Assembly: GCF_012927445.1 (NCBI RefSeq)
Contig: NZ_JABBPD010000007.1
Coordinates: 434,001 to 498,000, forward strand
Direction of reading: 5' to 3'
From: Rhodoferax sp.
GTDB taxonomy: Bacteria > Pseudomonadota > Gammaproteobacteria > Burkholderiales > Burkholderiaceae_C
DNA length: 64,000 nucleotides
The notes under the pieces were generated by a model, which saw nothing but the letters and a program-made list of their open reading frames with translations, had not been told where the DNA came from and searched no databases. The position numbers and the translations under genes are program-made. Below, one piece after another: positions 1-8,424 of this stretch. Positions within the stretch are counted from its first letter, which is position 1. Every line of letters begins with the position of its first letter.

Positions 1-2
1 CT

Positions 3-842
3 TGCCATTCCCTGTTTGTTATTCTTGCTACTTTTTTTATAGCGTCCCGCGTTTCTGCTGCAGGACTGTGCGACGATTTTTATGCCCGCTTGCCGAATGT
101 GCAGCGCTCCCTGTGCGAAGACGCCAAGCTCCAGGCCAACGCGGCCCGCAGCGTCAAGGGTCGCGCCCTTTACACGCGGGACATTCGTCCGGATGACGCT
201 CGCCTGCGGGTGCTGGTGATTGGCGGTATCCATGGCGACGAGTTGTCGTCCGCGTCGGTGGCCCTGCACTGGATTGGGCTGGCACAAGCCGCACCATCGC
301 AAACGCACTGGCGTTTCATTCCCGCACTCAACCCGGATGGGCTGTTCAGCCGCCCGTCGCGCCGCGTCAACGCCAATGGCGTGGATCTGAACCGCAATTT
401 TCCAACGCCCAACTGGAAGCGCGAGGCCCCGTTTTATTGGGCCAAACAAACGCGCAAAGACCCGCGCCGCTGGCCGGGCAAGCTGCCGCTGAGCGAGCCG
501 GAGTCCAAGTTCATCGTGGAAGAAATGCAACGCTTCAAGCCCAACCTCATTGTCAGTATTCATGCGCCCTATGGCCTGCTGGACTTTGATGGCCCGCTGG
601 CGCCGCCCGTGCGCCTGGGCCGCCTGTATCTGGATCAGGTGGGCATTTACCCCGGCTCGCTGGGCAATTACGGCGGCGTCCACAAGGGCATGCCGGTGGT
701 CACGATTGAACTGCCGAGCGCGCTCAAAACGCCGTCGGATGCCGAGATGCAGCGGATGTGGCTCGACCTGAGGCGCTGGATGGGCGAACGCATGGGGCCG
801 AGCACCACCGTCTTGGCGCCTGTTCCTGCGGCGCGGAAGTAG
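3..842 (+). CDS. M14 family zinc carboxypeptidase / murein peptide amidase-like, 5' partial
   Basis: The reading frame is open from the first bases of the window, so the start lies just upstream. The visible N-terminus is a signal peptide core (SLFVILATFFIASRVSA) followed by AGLCDDFYARL, so the product is probably exported to the periplasm. The first zinc-ligand motif is GGIHGDE (HxxE). VDLNRNFP carries the Asn-Arg pair that binds the substrate carboxylate. A later His lies in VSIHAPYG and the general-base Glu is probably in VTIELPS. This motif set is that of M14 peptidases related to MpaA, which trims murein peptides. Substrate specificity is inferred from family. A TTG at 90 could be taken as the start, but that would remove the obvious signal sequence. 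Confidence 0.8.
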   Translation, partial: CHSLFVILATFFIASRVSAAGLCDDFYARLPNVQRSLCEDAKLQANAARSVKGRALYTRDIRPDDARLRVLVIGGIHGDELSSASVALHWIGLAQAAPSQTHWRFIPALNPDGLFSRPSRRVNANGVDLNRNFPTPNWKREAPFYWAKQTRKDPRRWPGKLPLSEPESKFIVEEMQRFKPNLIVSIHAPYGLLDFDGPLAPPVRLGRLYLDQVGIYPGSLGNYGGVHKGMPVVTIELPSALKTPSDAEMQRMWLDLRRWMGERMGPSTTVLAPVPAARK

Positions 843-869
843 GCTGCGCCCAAGCGGCGCAGCCTTGTT

Positions 870-1529
870 TCAGTCGCGGCCCGCGACCGCCTGTTGCATG
901 GCACCCAGCAACGTGGCGGGGTCGTGCGCGCCAGAGACGGTCACCTTCTGGTTGAAGATGAAAAATGGCACACCGCTGATGCCCAGACTCCGGATGTGGG
1001 CGTCGGCCTGGGCCACCTCTTCCAAATGCTCGGGATCGGTCACAAAGGCGCGGGCGTCTTCGCCGTTGAGACCGGCTTCTTCGGCAATGTTGGCCAGCAC
1101 ATCCAGGTTGCCAATGAAGCGGTTTTCGACAAAATAAGCCCGGAACAAGCGCTCCTGGATGTCGCTGCCGTCGGCATCACCCAGCTGGGCAAAGGCAATC
1201 AGGGCGTGCGCCGCCAGCGTGTTGGGTTGGCGTGCGATGCCGTCGATATTCAGCGTCAGCCCGACCGCCTGGCCGGCGGCGCGAATCCGCTCGTAGATCT
1301 CGGCGGCGCGCTCCGGCCCGCCAAACTTGTCTTCCAGGTACGCCTGGCGCGACACGCCTTCGACCGGCAAGTCCGGGTTGAGTTGAAACGGGTGCCAGCG
1401 GATGACGACATTCGGCAGGTGATAGGCCTCGGGCAAGGCCAGGGCGGCTTCAAGCTTGCGCTTGCCGATGTAGCACCAGGGGCAGACGACGTCGGACACC
1501 ACGTCGATGGTGAGGGTAGGGCTGTTCAT
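870..1529 (-). CDS. DsbA-family oxidoreductase, FrnE-like
   Basis: A 219-residue protein with the thioredoxin-fold active site VCPWCYIGKRK near residues 15-25, the CPWC form used by FrnE-like proteins. The cis-Pro region is GVPFFIFNQK near residues 180-190. There is no signal peptide, so it is probably cytoplasmic. FrnE relatives act as disulfide oxidoreductases or isomerases and have been linked to polyketide and stress functions; the substrate here is unknown. It starts 2 bp after the stop of the upstream MarR gene, so the two form an operon and are presumably controlled together. Confidence 0.85.
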   Translation of the reverse strand: MNSPTLTIDVVSDVVCPWCYIGKRKLEAALALPEAYHLPNVVIRWHPFQLNPDLPVEGVSRQAYLEDKFGGPERAAEIYERIRAAGQAVGLTLNIDGIARQPNTLAAHALIAFAQLGDADGSDIQERLFRAYFVENRFIGNLDVLANIAEEAGLNGEDARAFVTDPEHLEEVAQADAHIRSLGISGVPFFIFNQKVTVSGAHDPATLLGAMQQAVAGRD

Positions 1530-1531
1530 GG

Positions 1532-2047
1532 CTAAATTGTAGGCGGCGCGTTCAGTGCGGCAGCGGCAGCCGGCGCCGTTGCCGGTAGCGCAATCGGCGG
1601 AACTGGCTTGTTCTGCACGCCGATGAACGTTTCCAGCGCGTTGAACAGGTCGTCAAAAATTTCTTTGCCGAACGCCTGTTCGATCTGTTGGTACTGCAAA
1701 TCGATCAAGGGCGCCATGTCGTTCACCAGTTGATCCCCTTTGGGCGCCAAACGAACCACCACCCGGCGCTGATCGCCTGCAACGCGACTGCGTTGAACCA
1801 GCGCCAGCTCTTCCATGCGCCCCAGCACGCCCGTCATGCTGGCACTGTGAATCTGGCACAGGCTGCAAATTTCACGTGGCTCCAGCTGCGAATATTCATC
1901 CAGCGCACGCAGGATGCGCCACTGCTGGTCGGTCAGACCAAAGTGTTTCAGGATCGGGCGGAAGTGCGCCATCAGGCTCTCCCTGGCCTTTAAAAAAAGT
2001 TGCGGCAGGTTGCGGTAGGTAATGCGGGGCGTCAAGTTGGGTGCCAT
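1532..2047 (-). CDS. MarR family transcriptional regulator, HpaR-like
   Basis: A 171-residue winged-helix regulator. The N-terminal sequence RNLPQLFLKARESLMAHFRP and the core LTDQQWRILRALDEY resemble HpaR, the MarR-type repressor of homoprotocatechuate degradation. The recognition helix is in CQIHSASMTGVLGRMEEL and the wing is QRRVVVRLAPKG. No hpa catabolic genes are present, so the target is probably its own operon with the FrnE-like gene and perhaps the divergent bestrophin gene. A 28-bp perfect palindrome lies 52 bp upstream of the start. The C-terminal tail from about residue 150 is Pro/Ala-rich. Confidence 0.85.
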   Translation of the reverse strand: MAPNLTPRITYRNLPQLFLKARESLMAHFRPILKHFGLTDQQWRILRALDEYSQLEPREICSLCQIHSASMTGVLGRMEELALVQRSRVAGDQRRVVVRLAPKGDQLVNDMAPLIDLQYQQIEQAFGKEIFDDLFNALETFIGVQNKPVPPIALPATAPAAAAALNAPPTI

Positions 2048-2098
2048 TTCTAGTGTTGCTTCGGGATCAAAGACGTTTTGGCAGGCAAAAAACGCGCA

Positions 2099-2126
2099 TT
2101 TAATCGCTAATATATTAGCGATTAAA
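2099..2126. promoter_or_regulatory. 28-bp perfect palindrome, probable MarR operator
   Basis: The core TAATCGCTAAT / ATTAGCGATTA forms a perfect inverted repeat extending to 28 bp in a very AT-rich stretch of an otherwise GC-rich window. It lies between the divergent MarR gene (start 2047) and the bestrophin gene (start 2182). A partial second copy (CTAATATATTT) follows at 2130-2140. Size and position fit an autoregulatory MarR-family operator; binding is inferred. Confidence 0.7.
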
Positions 2127-2181
2127 ATACTAATATATTTGTGAATTTCTTTGAAAATCGGTCCCTAAAGGGAATTTAGAC

Positions 2182-3123
2182 ATGATTGTCAGAAGCCGGC
2201 CATCCGGGCTCAAGATGTTCTTGCTGCTTCGCGGCTCCATCTTGCCGCGGATTTTGCCATCGTTGATCGCCACCACGGTGATCGCCACCGGGGTCACGCT
2301 GACCCATGGCGACCTGTTTGCGCTCAAGATAACCCTGACCACGATTCCCTTCACCTTGATCGGCTTGCCGCTGGCGATTTTCTTGGGCTTTCGCAACAAC
2401 GTGGCCTATGACCGCTTTTGGGAAGCGCGCAAGCTATGGGGCGAACTGGTCCATAAAAGCCGGAGCCTGTCGCGCCAGTGCCAAAGCTTGATTGCCTATG
2501 CCGAGTCGGCCCAGGCCAGTCGCGGTTTAGTGGATCTACGGGTCCGCATGATTTACCGCGCCATTGCGTTCGCGCACGCTTTGCGCCACCAGCTGCGCGA
2601 CACCGACGCACAGCCGGAATTGAAAGGCCTGCTCCTGGAGTCGGAGTGGCAACAACTGCAAAAGGCATCCAACAAGCCGGATTTCCTGATGCTGAAAATG
2701 GGTCAGGATCTGGCGCAGAGCCTGAAAGAGGGGCGGATTGACAGCTGCCTGGCGGCCGGCATTGACAGCACCCTGTCCGCCATGACCGCCGCTGCGGGCG
2801 GGTGCGAGCGCATCAAAAGCACACCGATCCCGTTTTCCTACACGCTGCTGTTGCACCGGACCGCGTACTTGTATTGCTTTTTGCTGCCGTTCGGGCTGGT
2901 CGACTCCATCGGCTTCATGACCCCGTTTGTGGTGGCCATCGTGGCCTACACTTTTTTCGGCCTGGATGCGCTGGGCGATGAGATCGAAGAGCCGTTTGGC
3001 ATGGACGCCAATGACCTGCCTTTGAATGCCATCTGCCGCACCATTGAAATCAACCTGCGGGAATCCCTGGGCGACGAAGACAGTCCCGCGCCGCTGGCGC
3101 CCGTCAACTATTGCTTGACGTAA
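2182..3123 (+). CDS. Bestrophin-like chloride channel family protein (UPF0187/YneE)
   Basis: A 313-residue membrane protein. Hydrophobic segments lie near residues 20-40 (LPRILPSLIATTVIATG), 50-70 (TIPFTLIGLPLAIFLGF) and two in the region 225-270. The conserved motif NNVAYDRFWEARKLWGEL follows the second segment, and EIEEPFGMDANDLPLN near residue 280 matches the bestrophin C-terminal signature. Bacterial members form pentameric anion or cation channels in the inner membrane. Divergent from the MarR gene, with the palindromic operator between them. Confidence 0.85.
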   Translation: MIVRSRPSGLKMFLLLRGSILPRILPSLIATTVIATGVTLTHGDLFALKITLTTIPFTLIGLPLAIFLGFRNNVAYDRFWEARKLWGELVHKSRSLSRQCQSLIAYAESAQASRGLVDLRVRMIYRAIAFAHALRHQLRDTDAQPELKGLLLESEWQQLQKASNKPDFLMLKMGQDLAQSLKEGRIDSCLAAGIDSTLSAMTAAAGGCERIKSTPIPFSYTLLLHRTAYLYCFLLPFGLVDSIGFMTPFVVAIVAYTFFGLDALGDEIEEPFGMDANDLPLNAICRTIEINLRESLGDEDSPAPLAPVNYCLT

Positions 3124-3206
3124 ATGCAGCTACCCCCGTCACATCGCCAAGCCCTCTGTTGGTCGCTGCGCTCTTCAACTTTATAGACATCAAAGGAATT
3201 CAAAAA

Positions 3207-4760
3207 ATGCAAGATAAGCATCAGGACCGTATCCGTTTGCCCTTATTGAGAGCGCGTGTGACCAGCGCCGCCAAGGCGGCGGAGTGGATACAAGACGGCA
3301 TGACCATTGGCATGAGCGGCTTTACCCGCGCGGGCGACGCCAAGGTGGTGCCGATGGCGCTGGCCGAACGGGCCCGCAACGAAAAACTGAAAATCACGCT
3401 GATGACCGGCGCCTCGCTGGGCAGCGATGTCGACAAGACACTGACCGAAGCCGGCGTGCTGGCACGCCGTATTCCGTTCCAGGCCGATCCGGTGTTGCGC
3501 GCCGCCATCAATCGGGGCGAGGTGATGTATGTGGACCAGCACCTGTCCGAAACAGTCGAGCTGTTGCGGACCCGGCAGATGGCACCGATCGACATTGCCA
3601 TCATTGAGGCCATCGCCATCACCGAGACCGGCGCCATCATCCCGACCACGTCGGTCGGCAACAGCGCCAGCTTTGCAATTCTGGCCGACAAGGTGATCGT
3701 CGAAATCAACATCACCCAGTCGCTGGAACTCGAAGGCCTGCACGACATCTTTATTCCCAAGCACCGTCCGCAACGCGAACCGATGCCGTTGATGACGCCG
3801 CATGACCGCATCGGCACCACGGCGATCGAGATCCCGGCCGACAAAATCGTTGCCATTGTTTTCACTGAAAAGCTGGACAGCTCCTCGACCATCCTGCCGC
3901 CAGACACTGAGACCGCGGCCATCGCCGCGCATCTGGTCGACTTCTTCAAGGACGAAGTGGCACAAGGGCGCCTGACCGAGAGCCTGCTGCCCATGCAGGC
4001 TGGCATTGGCACCATCGCCAACGCCGTGATGGGCGGCTTCATTGACAGTCCGTTCCAGCACCTGACGATGTATTCCGAGGTGCTGCAGGATTCGACCTTC
4101 GACTTGTTCGACGCTGGCAAGCTGGATTTCGCCTCCGGTTCCTCGATCACCCTGTCGTCGCAGAAAAGCAAGGAAGTCTTCGGCCATATCGGCAAATACA
4201 AGGACCGTCTGGTGCTGCGCCCGCAAGAAGTCAGCAACCACCCGGAAATCATCCGGCGTCTGGGCATCATCGCCATCAACACCGCGCTGGAAGCCGACAT
4301 CTACGGCAACGTCAATTCAACCCACGTGCTGGGCACGCACATGATGAATGGCATCGGCGGCTCGGGTGACTTTGCGCGCAACGCTTACTTGTCCGTTTTT
4401 GCCACCAAATCGATTGCCAAAGGCGGCAAAATATCGAGCATCGTGCCGATGGTGTCGCACGTCGACCACACCGAACATGACGTGGACATCATCGTCACCG
4501 AAGTCGGCTTGGCTGACTTGCGCGGACTGGCGCCGCGCGAGCGGGCCGAGGTCATCATCAACAACTGCGTCGCCGAACCCTATCGGCAAATGCTGCACGA
4601 CTATGTGACGGAAGCCCAGCTGCGCGGCGGACACACGCCCCATATGCTGGAAAAAGCGCTGTCATGGCACACGCGTTACCGGGATACGGGCTCCATGCTG
4701 ACCCACGAGAAAGAAGCGGAAATTCTGGCGCAAGAAGCCATCAGTCTGGCCAACGCCTAG
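3207..4760 (+). CDS. Acetyl-CoA hydrolase / succinyl-CoA:acetate CoA-transferase family protein
   Basis: About 517 residues from the ATG at 3207, which has a purine-rich site (AAAGGAATT) at the right distance; an earlier frame extension from 3111 has no ribosome site. The family is shown by GIGTIANAVMGG, the following MYSEVLQD that should carry the catalytic Glu, and the C-terminal GIGGSGDFARNAYLS CoA-loop motif. Members of the Ach1/Cat1/AarC group move CoA between acetate and succinate or propionate. No TCA or propionate genes adjoin, so the physiological pair cannot be settled. Monocistronic on the plus strand, convergent with the RIO kinase gene. Confidence 0.88.
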   Translation: MQDKHQDRIRLPLLRARVTSAAKAAEWIQDGMTIGMSGFTRAGDAKVVPMALAERARNEKLKITLMTGASLGSDVDKTLTEAGVLARRIPFQADPVLRAAINRGEVMYVDQHLSETVELLRTRQMAPIDIAIIEAIAITETGAIIPTTSVGNSASFAILADKVIVEINITQSLELEGLHDIFIPKHRPQREPMPLMTPHDRIGTTAIEIPADKIVAIVFTEKLDSSSTILPPDTETAAIAAHLVDFFKDEVAQGRLTESLLPMQAGIGTIANAVMGGFIDSPFQHLTMYSEVLQDSTFDLFDAGKLDFASGSSITLSSQKSKEVFGHIGKYKDRLVLRPQEVSNHPEIIRRLGIIAINTALEADIYGNVNSTHVLGTHMMNGIGGSGDFARNAYLSVFATKSIAKGGKISSIVPMVSHVDHTEHDVDIIVTEVGLADLRGLAPRERAEVIINNCVAEPYRQMLHDYVTEAQLRGGHTPHMLEKALSWHTRYRDTGSMLTHEKEAEILAQEAISLANA

Positions 4761-4770
4761 GATCGCTCCG

Positions 4771-5619
4771 TCACTGCGTCGTCTGCATGCGCAGACGGCG
4801 CGCCGCGTCCTCGGCGCGGGCATCGTCAATCTCGCGCATCAAGCCACCGACATCGACGGCCCCGGCCTTGCGCTCGAAATGACCTGTCAGCACCACCGCC
4901 GGGTCGAGCACCCCGCGTTGGTACAGGTCCCAGATCTCGGGGCCAAAGTCGGTCTGCAGCAGCTCCGGTGCAAACTGGCCGAAGAAGTTGCGCAGGTTGG
5001 CTACATCGCGCAGCAGCATGCGTTGGGCGTGGTTGTTGCCGGCGGCGTCCACCGCCTGCGGCAGATCGATGATCACCGGGCCGTCCTCTGCCAGCAAAAT
5101 ATTGAACTCCGACAGGTCGCCGTGCACCACACCGGCGCACAGCATCCGCATGACCTCGATCAACAAGGCCGCATGATGCGCCCGCGCCTGCTCGGGCGTG
5201 AGCGCCACGTCGTTCAGCCGCGGCGCCGCGTCGCCGTGCTCATCGGTCACCAGCTCCATCAGCAGCACGCCATCGCAAAAATTGTGCGGCTTGGGCACGC
5301 GCACGCCGGCATCGGCCAGGCGGTACAGCGCGTCGACCTCGGCGCTCTGCCAGGCGGCCTCTTGCTTTTCGCGGCCAAAGCGGGTGCCCTTGGCCATGGC
5401 GCGCGCTTCGCGCGAGTTTTTGACCTTGCGGTTTTCGGTGTAGTCCACCGCTTGGCGGAAGCTGCGCTGCGTGGCCTCTTTGTAGATTTTGGCGCAGCGG
5501 GTCTCGTCGCCACAGCGCACCACGTAGACCATGGCCTCTTTGCCGCTCATGAGCTGGCGCACGACCGTGTCAATCAGGCCTTCTTCAACTAACGACTGCA
5601 GTCTCGGGGGTGTTTTCAT
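4771..5619 (-). CDS. RIO1-like serine protein kinase
   Basis: About 282 residues starting with MKTPPRLQSLVEEGLID; a longer frame from 5712 lacks support. Kinase features are the RIO-type ATP loop MSGKEAMVYVVR, the lysine in CAKIYKEA, the catalytic loop VHGDLSEFNILL and the metal-binding IIDLPQ in place of DFG. Bacterial RIO1 proteins are ancient atypical kinases whose substrates are largely unknown. It stands alone and is convergent with the CoA-transferase gene (10 bp between stops). Confidence 0.9.
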   Translation of the reverse strand: MKTPPRLQSLVEEGLIDTVVRQLMSGKEAMVYVVRCGDETRCAKIYKEATQRSFRQAVDYTENRKVKNSREARAMAKGTRFGREKQEAAWQSAEVDALYRLADAGVRVPKPHNFCDGVLLMELVTDEHGDAAPRLNDVALTPEQARAHHAALLIEVMRMLCAGVVHGDLSEFNILLAEDGPVIIDLPQAVDAAGNNHAQRMLLRDVANLRNFFGQFAPELLQTDFGPEIWDLYQRGVLDPAVVLTGHFERKAGAVDVGGLMREIDDARAEDAARRLRMQTTQ

Positions 5620-5675
5620 GGACGCTATTTTGCACTGCGCGCGCCTGAGCGGACACACGTCGTCTGTATACGCAT

Positions 5676-6174
5676 CATGCAGGGCAAACTGACCACGCGG
5701 ACACCGATCCACGTGGTAATTCTGGAAAAACCAGAATTACCCTTGCCACACTGGCGACTGTTCTGGTCAGCCTCGGGTCGCTGGCGTTTTATGCCAGCCA
5801 GATGCTGCGCGACGATATGCAACGCCTGTTGAGCGAGCAACAATTCGCAACGGCTTCTTTCACGGCCGCCCAAGTCAACCAGGAGCTGGACGACCGGTTT
5901 AACTTGCTGGGAAAAGTCGCCAAGATTGTGGGCCCCGCCATTCTGGGCAATACGACGTCCTTGCAAGCCATGCTGGAAAACCGCCCGGCGCTACAGGAGT
6001 TTTTCAACGGCGGTTACATTGCCTACCGGCTTGATGGCACCGCGCTGGCCGCAGCCGCTGCACGAGTTCGAGGCCTTGGCGAAGCGGGTTTGACGCTTGA
6101 GGAATATCAAGCTGCTGCAAACGCACGGTCCTACAGTGGATTTTTTCTGCTGTTGCGGCCCAGGTGGAGATGCG
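5676..6174 (+). pseudogene. Truncated periplasmic sensor gene (N-terminal region only), frameshifted
   Basis: An ATG at 5679 begins a basic N-terminus (MQGKLTTRTPIH), but the membrane segment ITLATLATVLVSLGSLAFYA and the region SFTAAQVNQELDDRF lie in a different frame, reachable only from an internal ATG at 5802. The visible part resembles the first transmembrane helix and the start of a Cache-like sensor domain of histidine kinases or GGDEF proteins. Family resemblance then stops near SYSGFF, where the next gene begins; no second helix or output domain follows. The simplest reading is a decayed and truncated sensor gene. An intact small protein from 5802 is possible but unlikely. Confidence 0.5.
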
Positions 6175-7032
6175 ATGACAAAACTGCAGGTGGCGGTGAT
6201 TGGTTTGGGCCGCTTGGGCCGGGCGTGTGCCGAGGCGCTGATCGACGACAGTGAGCTTGGGTTGGCGGGGGTTGTGCGCCATCCCGACGCGCCAGGCACC
6301 TTGCCTGGCCGCCTGCAGCGCTTTGCCGTCGCTTCGCATGTCAGAGAGCTGGCGGACGTCAAGGCGGCACTGGTGTGCGTGCCGGCTGATGCGGTGCTGG
6401 GCGTGGCGCGCGAACTTTTTCAGGCACGCATTCCAATTGTTGAATGTGCCTGTTTCGAGGGAAAGGCCATGGAGGCGCATCATGCCGCGCTTGACGAGGC
6501 GGCGGACAACCATCATGTGGCGGCGGTGGTCGCGGCCGGCTGGGAGCCTGGTGTCCTGCCCTTGCTGCGCAGCGCCTTCGAGATGCTGATTCCGCGCGGC
6601 CAGACCCTGTTTCACCGGCACCCTGGTCTGAACCTGCACCACACCACGGTCGCCGCGGGCATTCGGGGTGTCAAGGACGCGCTTGCCGGTGAATATCCTG
6701 GCGAGAATGGCTCGACACAGCATTATGTATATGTCGAACTGGCGCAGGGCGTGGCGCTTGCGCAGGTTCAGGCGGCCATTGCCGCCGACCCCCTGTTTGC
6801 CGGTGACGTTACCCAGGTATTTCAGGTGGAGTGCCTGTCCGAGCTGGAAGGCGAGGAAGGGCTCGGCGTCGTGTTGGACCGCCGCGGCAGCGCCACCCAC
6901 GGCCCGCACGAGAGCCTGCTCCTGGAAGCGCGCTTCGATCACACCTCTTTTTCGGCCCGCGTCATGCTTGACGCCGCGCGCAAGCTCCCCCGCTTGCGCC
7001 GGGGTGCGCACCGTTACGCGCTGGGACTTTGA
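6175..7032 (+). CDS. Diaminopimelate dehydrogenase-like oxidoreductase
   Basis: A 285-residue protein beginning MTKLQVAVIGLGRLGRA, a Rossmann GxGxxG loop for NADP(H). The central AAGWEPGVLPLLRSAFEML corresponds to the CSWDPG region of meso-diaminopimelate dehydrogenases, and GIRGVKDAL to the substrate-binding stretch before it. Ddh reductively aminates tetrahydrodipicolinate to meso-DAP in one step, an alternative to the acylated lysine pathway usual in Proteobacteria. The fit to Ddh is partial, so related amino-acid dehydrogenases cannot be excluded. The ATG at 6175 follows GGTGGAGA. It stands alone between the sensor remnant and the cytochrome b561 gene. Confidence 0.65.
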   Translation: MTKLQVAVIGLGRLGRACAEALIDDSELGLAGVVRHPDAPGTLPGRLQRFAVASHVRELADVKAALVCVPADAVLGVARELFQARIPIVECACFEGKAMEAHHAALDEAADNHHVAAVVAAGWEPGVLPLLRSAFEMLIPRGQTLFHRHPGLNLHHTTVAAGIRGVKDALAGEYPGENGSTQHYVYVELAQGVALAQVQAAIAADPLFAGDVTQVFQVECLSELEGEEGLGVVLDRRGSATHGPHESLLLEARFDHTSFSARVMLDAARKLPRLRRGAHRYALGL

Positions 7033-7173
7033 GCGGCAAGCGGGCGTGGACCAGCTATTCAAAAAAAATGAACTTAAACTTCAATTCAATTGAACTTGTT
7101 TAAATACATTGACCTCTAAACTTTGATCCGTTCACAGGCTACGCCTTGTGAAATCAATTTTAGGAAGTCTGAC

Positions 7174-7752
7174 GTGACCGTATCTCCCTCCTCTGGCCCG
7201 ACGCAGGTTGTGGCCCGCTACACGCTGTTGGCCATCGCGCTGCACTGGCTGCTGGCGCTGGTCATTCTGGCCATGTTCGCGGTTGGCCTCTACATGGCCG
7301 ACCTGCCGTTTTCGCCCTTGCGCCTGAAACTCTACAACTGGCACAAATGGGCGGGTGTGACTTTTCTGGCACTGACCGTCTTGCGTCTGCTGTGGCGCGT
7401 GACCCATCGGCCACCGGCCTTGCCACCAGCCGTCACCAAGGCCATGCCGGGTTGGCAAACGCGCGCTTACCATGCCACCCATTACCTTTTATACCTGCTG
7501 TTTTTTGCCGTGCCGCTGATTGGCTGGGCCTACAGTTCGGCGGCAGGGTTCCCGATTGTCTGGTTTGGCCAGCTTCCGCTGCCGGACCTGCTGTTAAAGA
7601 ACAAGGAACTGGCCGACATGATCAAACCATTGCACGAACTTTCGGCCTATGCCTTGGTGGGCCTGGCGGGCCTGCACCTCGCTGCCGCCCTCAAGCACCA
7701 CTGGGTGGACCGCGACGGTTTGCTGTCCCGCATGTTGCCCGGCCGAAGCTGA
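7174..7752 (+). CDS. Cytochrome b561 (YceJ-like)
   Basis: About 192 residues from a GTG at 7174 with AGGAAG eight bases upstream; an earlier TTG at 7123 has no ribosome site. Four membrane helices carry the expected haem-ligating histidines: LHWLLALV, NWHKWAGV, YHATHYLLYL and KPLHELSAYALVGLAGLHL. Proteins of this type pass electrons in the inner membrane, from quinol or to YceI-type partners. It is followed by two YceI genes, an arrangement known as yceJ-yceI, so the three likely work together. Confidence 0.88.
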   Translation: MTVSPSSGPTQVVARYTLLAIALHWLLALVILAMFAVGLYMADLPFSPLRLKLYNWHKWAGVTFLALTVLRLLWRVTHRPPALPPAVTKAMPGWQTRAYHATHYLLYLLFFAVPLIGWAYSSAAGFPIVWFGQLPLPDLLLKNKELADMIKPLHELSAYALVGLAGLHLAAALKHHWVDRDGLLSRMLPGRS

Positions 7753-7775
7753 AACTTTTTTACAAAGCACCCCTC

Positions 7776-8363
7776 ATGAAATCGACTTCTCTCCTTCTCT
7801 CTTTGACAGCTTCTTTGTTGCTGGCCAGCGCGTTGCCGGTGGCGGCGCAGCAAAAAAATGCGCCGCAAAAACTGATTCCGGCGCAAAGCGACATTGGTTT
7901 TGTTTTTAAGCAAATGGGCGTGCCGGTAGAAGGCCATTTCAAAAAGTTTGAGGGACAAATCAACTTTGACGCGGCCAAATCAGCCACCAGCAAAGTGGCC
8001 TTTACGGTCGATATCGCCAGCGCCACGCTGGGCTCACCCGAGACCGATGCCGAGTTGCCCAAGGCGGTCTGGTTCAACACGGCCAAATTTCCGCAAGCCA
8101 CGTTTGCCTCATCTGGATTCAAGGCTTTGGGGGTTGGCAAATATGAAGTGACCGGCAAGCTCAGCATCAAAGGTCAATCGCGCGATGTGGTGGTGCCCGT
8201 CACCATGACCCAGGCCGGCGCGGTGACGACCGCCGTTGGCGTATTCCCGATCAAACGCCTCGGCTTCAAGATTGGCGAAAACGAATGGGCTGACACCTCG
8301 ATGGTGGCAGATGACGTCCAGGTCAAATTCAAGCTGGCTTTGAACGGTGTCGGCAAGCTCTAA
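7776..8363 (+). CDS. YceI family periplasmic protein (first copy)
   Basis: A 195-residue protein with a signal peptide (MKSTSLLLSLTASLLLASAL, cleavage near VAA). The mature part is the lipocalin-like YceI barrel: IPAQSDIGFVFKQMGV, VEGHFKKFEGQINFD and the C-terminal GFKIGENEWADTSMV. YceI proteins bind amphipathic polyisoprenoid molecules. It begins 23 bp after the cytochrome b561 gene and is followed by a paralogue, so it is part of a three-gene operon. The match to the second copy is low, arguing for old rather than recent duplication. Confidence 0.9.
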   Translation: MKSTSLLLSLTASLLLASALPVAAQQKNAPQKLIPAQSDIGFVFKQMGVPVEGHFKKFEGQINFDAAKSATSKVAFTVDIASATLGSPETDAELPKAVWFNTAKFPQATFASSGFKALGVGKYEVTGKLSIKGQSRDVVVPVTMTQAGAVTTAVGVFPIKRLGFKIGENEWADTSMVADDVQVKFKLALNGVGKL

Positions 8364-8424
8364 GCTATTTCCACGGTTCTCTTTTTTCAATTTCTTCTTC
8401 AACCCCTACTTCTGGAGCTATTCA

